A DNA stretch of 64,000 nucleotides, taken from positions 92,680,707-92,744,706 of the forward strand of contig CP136067.1 of assembly GCA_032622095.1 (NCBI GenBank), read 5' to 3'. Each line of letters opens with the position of its first letter. The stretch's first letter is position 1. The notes under the pieces were generated by a model. It worked only from the letters and a program-made list of their open reading frames with translations, was not told the DNA's origin and searched no databases. This DNA comes from Siphonodentalium dalli (taxonomy: Eukaryota > Mollusca > Scaphopoda > Gadilida > Siphonodentaliidae). The position numbers and the translations under genes were made by a program. This document shows positions 55,740 to 64,000 of this stretch, piece after piece.

Positions 55740-57390
55740 CTAATGGAAAGCTAAAACCGAGGAATAACATATTTTGCATGTGCATTTTTTTTTTAGATTG
55801 CGACTGTGATAATTTTGATAATCACCTAACACACCACCGAAGTCGGTCACCAGCGTGTTGCAGCCAACTTCCCGTGACAGATGTTGTAAGAGTTTTGTCG
55901 TGTACACTGGTTTCTCATCAACTATTATTGTTGGACATTGGTCGCCGACTGGTTTGCAGAGCGCATCATCAAACTCTGCCACTGGTTCATACTCACATAT
56001 TAAACCTACCCTCTTCTATATCTTCTGATGTGCATGTAATAGTCGCTGCTTGTTCACCAACACTAATTATGTGTCCTCTTTTTGCAATGATATTGTCAAC
56101 AACCCTTCTTTCTGAGATATTGCTAAACTGATATTATTAGGAATGGCCGTTCTTCCGCGTGTCCCAAACTTTCTCAATAGTTATGTTGGAACACTTTAAG
56201 TTGCCGGTCCAATGGGCAGATGAAGTATTGTCCACAGGACCAGATGATAAGCGACCATTACGTATGCCTTGAATATGTCTGACAAATAATCATTGCTCTT
56301 TGTGGCCGATTTTCCAGTTGCTGATCAACACATGACATATCATGGGTCTGAATACGAACTGATGGAAATGACTACTCAACTTGGTCACTTCAAAGATAAT
56401 AATATAGAAGTGGCTATTCCGGGGGGAACATTTTTGATATTACAAGAATTGTACGCTGTATGTGATGATACAAAATATTCGGCATTAATATGGCGTTGTG
56501 TTTGTAGAGATAAAACACTAGATGTGCCATGGAACTGATCTCAACTAGCGTATCTTCAACATAATAAGAAGACTTGGCGAATTGTGATAATATGCCACTG
56601 CATGCACTTTCAGAATAACGAAAGGTGGCAATATGCCTCTCATTCCAGGTGTGAATTTAAATAAGATCCACGACTCAATCTGTGCACAGGCTATTAACAT
56701 CTGCATGGACATTTTGTGTGTCATGACGATGTAACAGGTTGTTTACCTATAGTACAGTATATTACATTGGTATGTGTTCCAGCATACATGAATATAATGC
56801 CAAGAATAGTTACTCTTCCAGAAACCAGATCGTTTCGGCTCTCACATTTCAGATTGATATTCATTGATCATGTTTACAAATCGATTAGATCAATGTGTCC
56901 AAGATGTGGGGATAGAGGTGCTGACGAGTCAAGCCTGTGTTTCATGAAGCCATGTCTTCGGATACTATCGCCATCTGTGTGTTGAAACGAACACCGCCCG
57001 TGATAATTCGTACCGACCGCACATGGTAGTGTGAAGTTGAACACACAGGACAAATCATTTGCAAACTGGGTGATATCTCTATCCAACTTCTCCTCAAGAT
57101 TGTTTACAGTATGTTGACTGTTGACAATTACACCGTGTCTGGTGATATGACTATTATACAGACATTCTGTCTGGTTGGTAGTCTTGGTCCATCGCAACCT
57201 TTCCCCCACTGCTACCTTGTCAACATTAAGGGGCAATTCACTGCCCATTGACACTCTATTTGCGGCAATATTTAGATTGCAATGCAACTGTGATTGTATG
57301 TTTTCACTAACAGCATAAACAAGCTTGGTTTCGCTTATGTCCGGTGCAGTACATGTCGGGGATCGCCTACCAGGAGAATCATCATGGCTG
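55740..57390 (-). pseudogene. Fragmented coding region, unidentified
   Basis: Several protein-like stretches lie mainly on the minus strand. 56874-57385 is open for about 165 codons (e.g. DISETKLVYAVSENIQSQLH and KLDRDITQFANDLSCVFNFT). 55840-56130 encodes ERRVVDNIIAKRGHIISVGE, and after a one-base frameshift CEYEPVAEFDDALCKPVGDQ and VYTTKLLQHLSREVGCNTLV. Between them, short pieces in both orientations (for example 56293-56538 plus, EVAIPGGTFLILQELYAV) look protein-like too. Frameshifts and stops separate the pieces, so the region reads as a decayed gene or transposon. No known family is recognised, and the strand of the middle part is uncertain. Confidence 0.3.
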
Positions 57391-59022
57391 CATCAAAATG
57401 ACGAGCCGTATAGCCGTTATGTTAGTAAAGTAATTCAATTGTTGCATGTATTTGTGACACAGTGAAACACACCATACCAATAAATAAGCGATCGACCAGC
57501 TGATCTACGCCAAGTTATGATAAACTCGGACAACATTTTTAGGGGATAAAAGACAGTCTTTCTACCGAAGTACAATAACCAATGCCTAATTGGGCAAGCA
57601 CTGGCATATATGTAGTGTCCAGTGTCGATGTAACCCCCTAAGTTATCCGTGTGGTTATCTCGTGGGTGACACAATTATAACTGAAAACTACCACAATCAT
57701 TACTACGGAATTAGGAGAAGTGAATGGTGTATGTCCTTTTCCAAGACTAAAACCTAATCAATAATACATATTTTATATACTAAGGAATAGTACATTGTTA
57801 TCAATAATTATGGCGGGGAAATGTAAAACATTTAGTTAAAATCGATCCAGGTGTATGGGAGAAAAATCCCAAACAGACAGACGGAAAGACCGACAGGTAT
57901 ATCTTTCTCTTTTATAACTTGTGCCAAAATGGTAATCATATATTATTGGAGTTCACGGTCAAATTAATCTCGGCTCTGTGTGAGATCAGCCTATTTGGAA
58001 CAAGCATTGCCAACCTCATTTACGTCACTGTGACATTAGTTTAGATGTATTCATAATAATTCAAATACCATTGCGATGATGGGAGTTAAACAAACACTTA
58101 ACACAGAGAACGGTAAATTGCTAGCAAAATAGACCCATCCAAACTATTCAACGGAAGCTCGGCACCTTTCATCGCATTCTAAGAGCGTGTGTATACTTAT
58201 TCCGTGTTGGGGTGACTCATTAAGCCCAAGTAAGTGTCTGATGGAGACTGATCCCGTAAACCCAATCAGATATTTTAGCTCGTAATACATTGTAATGATA
58301 AATTATGAAGATGGAAGGTTCCCTCAACCATGTTCGTCGAAGCCTTGCTAGGACTACTATGTGGTATTCAGGAAACCACCACGACTTCCTTGCATTGTTG
58401 TTGATTGCATTTGGACCAACAGAAGCACATACATGTATAATGCACGACTTTAGCTTTGTAGCAGGCATTGTGAAATTGACGACATGTGTCACTTCCCAGC
58501 GTACCCCAAAGAGCATTCGTTGCTAATTGATGTTATTAATTTCTTCCAGCTGTAGAACAATAAAGAGCGTTATTTTATCGTCTGTTTTATTGGTTATTCT
58601 GTGTGTGTAACGTTCTTATAGCGACTGTTTTATTAGTTTCTTCGTGCGTGGTGTGGAACAATAAACCGTTATTCTCTCGTGTTTTAAACTGGACCACGTG
58701 CTATTATAACACAAGTCTGTGTCTGAATGATTGATTTTAATTTTCCAGGGGAAGTTCATACTGCCCTCCAGTCTGTGGTTCAGCAAAAAGATCGTTCGAT
58801 GGCGGCCTCGGGTCAAGGAGGTGAGTGATAAGTGTCAATCAAATTATTATTAACATATATTTTCTACCAATCAGCGACTTGAGTGATCGTTTTATGCAAT
58901 GGTCATTTATTTTGACGCCATCTTTATTCACACTCAATCGGATATCCGCGCATATATTCATTGTTACACTGATGTTTTAATCTTTTCATGCCATTCACGA
59001 CGGGACATGCGCTGCTGCAGCA
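57391..59022. other. No gene supported
   Basis: Minus frames at 57435-57674 and 58220-58516 are open. The latter contains VVNFTMPATKLKSC, faintly like CVFNFTLPCAVGTN of the 57 kb fragment, so it may be another scrap of the same decayed gene. A plus frame (58305-58526) overlaps it. Nothing is firm. Confidence 0.3.
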
Positions 59023-59126
59023 TTAACTGTAATTTGCCAGTGCATTCTCTTATATTATTATACGATTACGAGTCTCCCATAGAGAGCCTCGAATATATAA
59101 GAGAATGCACTGGCTTACACAGTTAA
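59023..59126. mobile_element. Minimal TTAA-bounded hairpin element (copy F)
   Basis: TTAA occurs at 59023-59026 and 59123-59126. Inside, ACTGTAATTTGCCAGTGC.. and the inverse of the right end ACTGTGTAAGCCAGTGC.. form terminal inverted repeats that run straight into a hairpin stem CCAGTGCATTCTCTTATA/TATAAGAGAATGCACTGG. The whole element is barely more than one diverged hairpin module. Just outside, at 59138-59177, a half-stem (ATTATCTTATATATGCGGGG) remains from another copy. Confidence 0.75.
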
Positions 59127-59514
59127 GGTAAATATTGTTGGGCCGACGTATTATCTTATATATGCGGGGTCTCGACCGATTGGAAAGTTTAAATATGTTG
59201 AACAGTTCCAACTCAAAGGAGTGAACAAATAGTGTATCATTGTTCACATTGTTGGTCGTTTGACCCATGACGGGGTGCAGTTCTCACCAATTATTTGAAG
59301 TAATTTTGCATCATTGCTTCTACTTGTCGTTTGATTACATTCCCCGAACATCCGTCCAAATGAATAATAGAATATTCCAAACTATACTTTTATAACTGGA
59401 TGGGGGGAATCAATTTAGTAAATAAAAGGTTAATGATGTCCCATCCGTTTTGACACCATACAACTACTATTTGTAAGTATTATACACCGGAACAATTAAA
59501 GAGAGGCCCTTCAC
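59127..59514. other. Half-hairpin remnant and unique spacer
   Basis: The first 55 bases contain the decayed half of a hairpin module (GTATTATCTTATATATGCGG then TCTCGACC). The rest is unique up to the hAT target site CCCTTCAC (59507-59514). Confidence 0.4.
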
Positions 59515-59735
59515 CAGTGTTCGCCCTGGCCAGAATTCTTTGTAGCCATTTTTTTAGCCACTTGTGCAACTTGTTAGCCACTTTTTAAATTTTTTAGCCA
59601 CATACTGTGGGATAACTTAGCGCAAGATGCAATACGATATAAACATTTATTTACTCAATGTTATTAGCACTTATAAGTCATACCAATATACAACATCAAC
59701 ATTCAAATATGCCGGAGACAGTATATTTCGTTGCT

Positions 59736-59942
59736 TCATTTTATAAGATTCTGGGTAGAAAACGCTTGTTCGCAATTTACAGTTGACACTGGTACACAAT
59801 GCTGAATTTCCGCCAAATTACTAAGTATCGGAAAGAGTTCTTTATTTCTGATCGCAAACTGAACATAAGTGTCTATATCGTCCATGTGCCTTTTGATCCT
59901 ACACACTTTCCTGATTCCCTTCTTCCTCATTAATGTCACCAT
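59736..59942 (-). pseudogene. hAT transposase C-terminal dimerisation region (fragment)
   Basis: The minus frame encodes KELFPILSNLAEIQHCVPVS followed by TVNCEQAFSTQNLIK. This is the conserved hAT C-terminal pattern (FP.L..LA...L.VPVST..CER.FS..N.IK) seen in hAT transposases and hAT-derived ZNF862-like host proteins. The reading frame is shifted relative to the upstream piece at 60001 and ends in a stop, so no full transposase is made here. The catalytic DDE residues are not within the fragment. Confidence 0.75.
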
Positions 59943-60000
59943 CGCTCATCGTTTCACACAATCCACTAAACGCTTGGAATGCTTTATGATAATATGCTTA

Positions 60001-60126
60001 TCACATTAACGGCTCAAACAGTTTGGTCAAACTAGAGAGGATCTCCAAGTCCTCGTCATCAGCGAATCTACTTTTCAAATTATCAACCAGAACAGACACA
60101 AACTTCATGCAGGCTGACACTGCATC
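60001..60126 (-). pseudogene. hAT transposase internal fragment
   Basis: The minus frame reads DAVSACMKFVSVLVDNLKSR then FADDEDLEILSSLTKLFEPL and two stops. The wording (KF...L...L..RF.....L..L..LF.P) fits the helical region preceding the dimerisation domain in hAT transposases. It lies upstream of the C-terminal fragment in transcription order, separated by stops and a frameshift. Further upstream, at about 60430-60560, another open piece (MATGSFRVRGLNDNLLQKQK) may be N-terminal debris. Confidence 0.55.
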
Positions 60127-60656
60127 TTGTCTAAGTTTAGTTCCATCTTTAATTTCATGTCCCGAGTCTCATTGTCACATTCAACACTGTCCACTCCATT
60201 AACGTCAATAAAATGTGAGAAGCTATTGAATTGAGCGTATATATGACTTCACTATTTTGTAATTAGTTGAAAACGCCGTGAAATAAAGCCCCTTTGTTAC
60301 ACAAGAAGCTACTTCATAAATTTATGTTTACTCAATTGTGATAGCGTCTAAAGAATCGACCTTTAAACGACAATTAACTAATTGCCCAGTGCGTGAAACC
60401 GACACCCTATGGTATAGATAATCGAACACATCCATAATATCGCCCTTTCTCGTCAGCTCTCGCGATTAACATTAAGTCTTCTTGTGCTAAGCCGGTTAAT
60501 TTCTTTTGTTTTTGCAATAAATTGTCGTTCAGTCCGCGGACACGAAAACTGCCTGTAGCCATATTTTTAGCCACCAGCATATTTATTTTAGCCACTTTGT
60601 ATTTTTTTTCGCAATTTGCTAAAATGGCTAACGGCAGGGCGAACACTGCCCTTCAC

Positions 60657-61040
60657 GGGAGCTTTTAATGGCCATATCGATTCCAAGAGACACTATGATG
60701 CTAATAAATTCAAGTCATATAATATAATAAAATACGTTCATGGTTTCGCTGTCCATTAACGGCTGACATTATGCATGGTGTTCGTCTGAGGGTTTTCCTC
60801 ATGAATATGCGTTAATAATTAAGATCGATGTAAGTATTGTTTTTTATTACTTTCCTATGTGTGATTTTCCTTGGTTTCTCGGTGATTATAAACGATAGTT
60901 TCGCTAGTGTATTATGTCATTTTAACTAGCGCGTTATGTATTCATACGCGCTATCGAAATATATACGCCATTTGCACAATGGCGGTATTATTAGGATTTC
61001 TGGTAAATCAGATGTTTATAGTGGAATAATAATAAACAGA
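60657..61040. other. No gene recognised
   Basis: Unique AT-rich sequence with a loose GCGC..CTAGCGCG-type palindrome at about 60908-60955. No exon is supported. Confidence 0.3.
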
Positions 61041-61178
61041 ATAATCACTTGATTGAACTGATGACGTGATATAATTCATTCGAGACAGGGACAATTTTTT
61101 TTAAATATGAGAGCGCATTGCACTCGACTGTTTGTACAAAGTCCATGCCTCACTCGCCAGTTCAATCAAGTGATTAAT
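61041..61178. repeat. Foldback with 20-bp perfect arms
   Basis: ATAATCACTTGATTGAACTG (61041-61060) is the near-exact inverse of CAGTTCAATCAAGTGATTAA (61158-61177). About 97 bases lie between, with weaker inner pairing (CATTCGAGACAGG / CATGCCTCACTCG). Confidence 0.7.
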
Positions 61179-61218
61179 CGCTATCTATTTCATTCGGCAT
61201 GCAAGTGACACCTTGGCT

Positions 61219-61538
61219 TTAACGATAGTGTGTCTCTTCCGGGTCAAAATTAAAGCAACAACAATTTAAGTGTTATAAATCCCGATTTTAAGACTACAAT
61301 TACATTTTGTGTGAATAAAATACAGAAAGAATGAAAATTTCGTTAATATTTTGTCATGAGTTTGACAATGAAGGCATAATAATTGTTATAGTTTAGATCT
61401 TTTTCTATGAAATAGCTTATTTGAATATTTAACGATAGTGTATCTCTTCTGTGTCACAATTAAAACAAAAACAATTTACGTGTTAGAAAACCCGATTTCA
61501 AGACCACAATCATATTTTGTGTGAATAAATTACAGGGG
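61219..61538. repeat. Direct duplication (~107 bp at 210-bp spacing)
   Basis: TTTAACGATAGTGTGTCTCT ... ACAATTTAAGTGTTA ... CCCGATTTTAAGAC ... TTTTGTGTGAATAAAATACA (61219-61325) recurs with about 10% changes at 61429-61536, where it ends in a run of 11 G. Confidence 0.85.
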
Positions 61539-61799
61539 GGGGGGGATTAAATTTGGTTCACTGTTTGTCTATTGTTGAGCTATGAGGCATACTATTGTAA
61601 TTATTTTTTATTTGAAATGAAATTTGCCTCCGATTGGGGTGCAATGAAGATCGATCTCTTAATGTGCTCCGAACGTTTCTACGAAATGTTCGTTCTGAAA
61701 AATATCCCCTGTTCCTATATATGCCGCTAGGATGTAGAAACGTTATCAATAAAATCGATATTAATTTAAAGAAGCTGTCCCAGACTGGTGTCACTTACA

Positions 61800-62106
61800 T
61801 GTTATCATTCGCCGTCGTATGCGTCGTCATCGTCACCGTCTTAATCACCATCATCATCATCGTCGATATTGTTATCGTCGTCGTTGTCAATATTCGTCAT
61901 CATCCATCGTCATCATTAACCCAATTTAAGGACACCATTTTCATCATTATCACCAGCATCGTCGATGTCGTTATCGTCGTCAACCGTCATCATTTTCGTC
62001 ACCGTCATCATTGTCCTCATCATAACCAGCATCGTCATCATTATCATCCTCATAATCGACATCATCATCATTATCATCATTGTCATAATCCTCATCATTA
62101 TCGTCG
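61800..62106. repeat. (CAT/CGT)n-rich low-complexity tract
   Basis: Dense TCATCATCATCGTCG words alternate with TATTGTTATCGTCGTCG over 300 bases. Met-, His- or Ile-rich frames on both strands are by-products. Confidence 0.9.
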
Positions 62107-62262
62107 TCGTTAACCCTTTACCCAACAAACCGGCCAAAACCGGCCAAATAAAGCTTCAACAGCCTAAAATATCTTCGGTCTGTCTCAATAGAACCATACA
62201 AATATGGATATCATTGGAATCGGCTCCTTGACCACATTGTGATAGTTACAGTTATGCCCTGT

Positions 62263-62331
62263 GCCAATGCATTATCTTATATATGCGAGTCGACCATAGG
62301 TCGCCTCGCATATATAAGAGAATGCATTGGC
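62263..62331. repeat. Hairpin module, copy G
   Basis: Same as B except one substitution in the left stem (GCATTATCTT). Inner flank CCTAAAAAAAA. Confidence 0.97.
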
Positions 62332-62410
62332 CTAAAAAAAATCTTTTTTTAACACTTTTTACCATTTTCACTTACATTCTTTAACAATTTTATAATTTTT
62401 AATGTGTTAA

Positions 62411-62479
62411 GCCAATGCATTCTCTTATATATGCGAGGCGACCTATGGTCGACTCGCATATATAAGAGAATGCATTGGC
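62411..62479. repeat. Hairpin module, copy H
   Basis: A perfect copy in the inverted orientation (centre GGCGACC TAT GGTCGAC), outer flank ACAGGG. Confidence 0.97.
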
Positions 62480-62762
62480 ACAGGGCCCTTCTGTTGGGTA
62501 AAGGGTTAACGGCGTAAACCTAATAATCTAAATCCTCCTCAAACTCTTGTCGCCGTAGTAATTATCGTCCGGACAACGCCGTTGTCGTCATCGTCCAAAT
62601 CGTCATTTCAGCATGTGTACATGTAGTTAATGTTGAGTCATATCTTGATGTTTCTTCACACAAGCCTTAACACATATCTCTAAACTGCTCTGTATTGAGT
62701 TTTGGCTACCGAATAAAATATAAAACCATGCTCTAGATGGTTCTTGTCGAAAGTTAGCCAGG

Positions 62763-62935
62763 ATATATAAGGATTAACTGTCATGTGGACTGGTTTTATG
62801 GAGATGTAACCGTGAGGTAAGTGGTCATAACTTGTGTAAAACCCTTCGGGTTTTACATACAAGTTATGACCACTACCTCACGGTTACATCTCCATAAAAA
62901 CAGTCCACATGACAGTTAATCCTTATGTTTATATA
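62763..62935. repeat. Very long near-perfect palindrome (foldback)
   Basis: Arms of about 85 bases (62763-62846 and 62850-62935) pair almost completely around the centre ACCCTTCGGGT. Examples are TTAACTGTCATGTGGACTG / CAGTCCACATGACAGTTAA and AACTTGTGTAAAACCC / GGGTTTTACATACAAGTT, with only a few mismatches or single-base indels. There is essentially no loop, and no flanking duplication is evident. Confidence 0.95.
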
Positions 62936-64000
62936 CATTTAGCGAAAAAGCCAGTTTTGTAAATGTATTTAAATCGAAAAGTGTATCGTGACAAAACAAG
63001 CCCAAAATATCTCATAGCACCCTTGGCAAAAGTTAACAGGAACAATATCTCTTTATATTGAAACCCGATGATGTATTAATTAAGTCAATCCTGCGCGAGT
63101 CCCAATGCGCCCAAATCATTACGCTTACTTCTTTCCGAAACTGATGACGTGTCGATGTAATTATGAGGCTGCAGTTATGAGCTGTTGCGCGTTCACCGAG
63201 AAATAATTGCAACTGGCCACGTGGGCGCCGACCAATCGGAATGCTGGATTTAGTGATGATCACACTTAGTATTCAGATACATGTAGTTGATACACGTGTA
63301 AGTATACGAACGTTGTAACATTCATAAATGCGAAACAGCGACAGTATCATCATTTGTTAACGTCATTGAGCGACTGTGCGTCGTAGTAGTCTCAAATTTA
63401 TCACAACCTGCTGCGAAAAGAAATATTTACCAGTGCCCTTTTTTTAATAACAAAACTGTAGTTTCTTGCTATGCCCACATGTCGAGTTGTATTGTGCTTT
63501 ACAAAAGAACTGCCATGCGTTTAGACACATAATACTCACACGCATGGATAGCGAAAGATTCGTAATCGGGGCTCTCGATTAGATAGCGATTAGTATTCGA
63601 TCGCAGTAACACGTGCCAATCGATGTTAGGATAATATTTCGAAATGAATGAATGAATGTATTTATTGAACAAACCAAATACAATGATATATGCCAGTACA
63701 ACAATGTGAATACATGTATACACAATACCACAATTTGCATATGTAAATAATATATAAAGCCGTATTCGAAAAAAGTAACCTGAATTAATTGGAAGGGCGA
63801 TAACTCTATACAGAACGTACTTTGACGAAATAAGGGAGATGTGTATGAACATTCATTTACAACGCCAGAAGTGGTAAACTTTGGCCAGACATACATGTAT
63901 GTCAAATTATCATTACTGAATGTACTGGTTTGTGGGAGGTTATGGAAAGGCTCTTAAAAAGAATTGGACATTGATGACATACATCGCGGTAATTGAACAA
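62936..64000. other. No gene supported to the right edge
   Basis: A small higher-GC patch at 63160-63245 contains GGCCACGTGGGCGCCGACCA and CCAATCGG, a CCAAT-like plus E-box combination that could belong to a promoter, but no first exon follows on either strand. Overlapping minus frames at 63499-63905 are AT-rich and unrecognised. GAATGAATGAATGTATT at 63644 is a short tetranucleotide repeat. Confidence 0.35.

Larger units (their letters stand above)
59515..60648. mobile_element. hAT transposon (internally deleted), with perfect 8-bp TSD
   Basis: The terminal inverted repeats CAGTGTTCGCCCTG (59515-59528) and CAGGGCGAACACTG (60635-60648) are perfect over 14 bases. The flanks CCCTTCAC (59507-59514) and CCCTTCAC (60649-60656) are an identical 8-bp target duplication. 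Together these define a hAT-superfamily insertion. Subterminal TTAGCCAC/GTGGCTAA words are repeated near both ends, as expected for transposase binding. At 1,134 bp it is far shorter than an autonomous hAT (usually over 2.5 kb), and its coding remnants lie on the minus strand. The perfect duplication suggests a young insertion of an already defective element. Confidence 0.9.
62114..62505. mobile_element. piggyBac-like MITE with nested hairpin ends
   Basis: TTAA (62110-62113) and TTAA (62506-62509) flank perfect 13-base inverted repeats CCCTTTACCCAAC / GTTGGGTAAAGGG. With the target site and one more base per side, 18 bases mirror exactly. This is the piggyBac signature. Nested inside is a second inverted-repeat unit, CCCTGTGCC..GGCACAGGG (62257-62485), holding hairpins G and H. 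The left interior has CGGCCAAAACCGGCC, itself a palindrome. There is no transposase, so it is non-autonomous. Confidence 0.85.

Noticed and set aside
61634-62231. 159-, 73- and 88-codon frames rich in His, Met or Ile
   Set aside because: Translation of a CAT/CGT low-complexity tract.

Overview
The window reads as nuclear DNA of an animal, most likely a lophotrochozoan such as a mollusc. It is AT-rich, has no long uninterrupted genes, and carries intron-type signals (a signal-peptide exon ending at a GTAAGA donor, and a C-type lectin terminal exon preceded by an AG acceptor). It is filled with tandem satellites, foldback repeats and small DNA transposons. No bacterial operon, rRNA or CRISPR array is visible. 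The phylum is inferred from the overall repeat style and the lectin exon; no marker gene proves it.

Layout. 0-9 kb: a probable secreted-protein first exon on the plus strand (576-679), a possible extracellular-domain exon on the minus strand (2172-2567), a foldback, and three degenerate tandem arrays. 9-22 kb: a piggyBac-like TTAA element (9565-10021), a tRNA-like sequence, a TTAGGG-containing minisatellite, a TIR element (13520-14114), two copies of an element whose ends are near-perfect hairpins (17456-17899 and 18611-19065), and a G-rich-ended MITE with a 7-bp target duplication. 22-37 kb: mostly tandem arrays with periods of about 30, 33, 85-95, 162 and 620 bp, plus a 304-bp duplication at about 99% identity. 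37-46 kb: the terminal exon of a C-type lectin domain gene (39053-39309, minus), a 51-bp minisatellite in what should be its intron, and a nested stack of mobile DNA (a G-rich TIR element inside an older repeat, containing a tandem duplication that itself holds a Helitron-like insertion). 46-59 kb: weak exon candidates, two elements built from arrays of short palindromes, and a shattered coding region (55.7-57.4 kb). 59-64 kb: a 1,134-bp hAT element with a perfect 8-bp target duplication and transposase debris, another TTAA element containing the hairpin module, and a very long near-perfect palindrome.

Functionally, little host protein is encoded here: one confident exon (lectin), two signal-peptide exon candidates and several unidentified open stretches. 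The main content is mobile DNA. The most unusual item is a 69-base hairpin module, found in several different TTAA- or CCCTG-bounded elements, whose sequence stays nearly identical while the DNA around it diverges.
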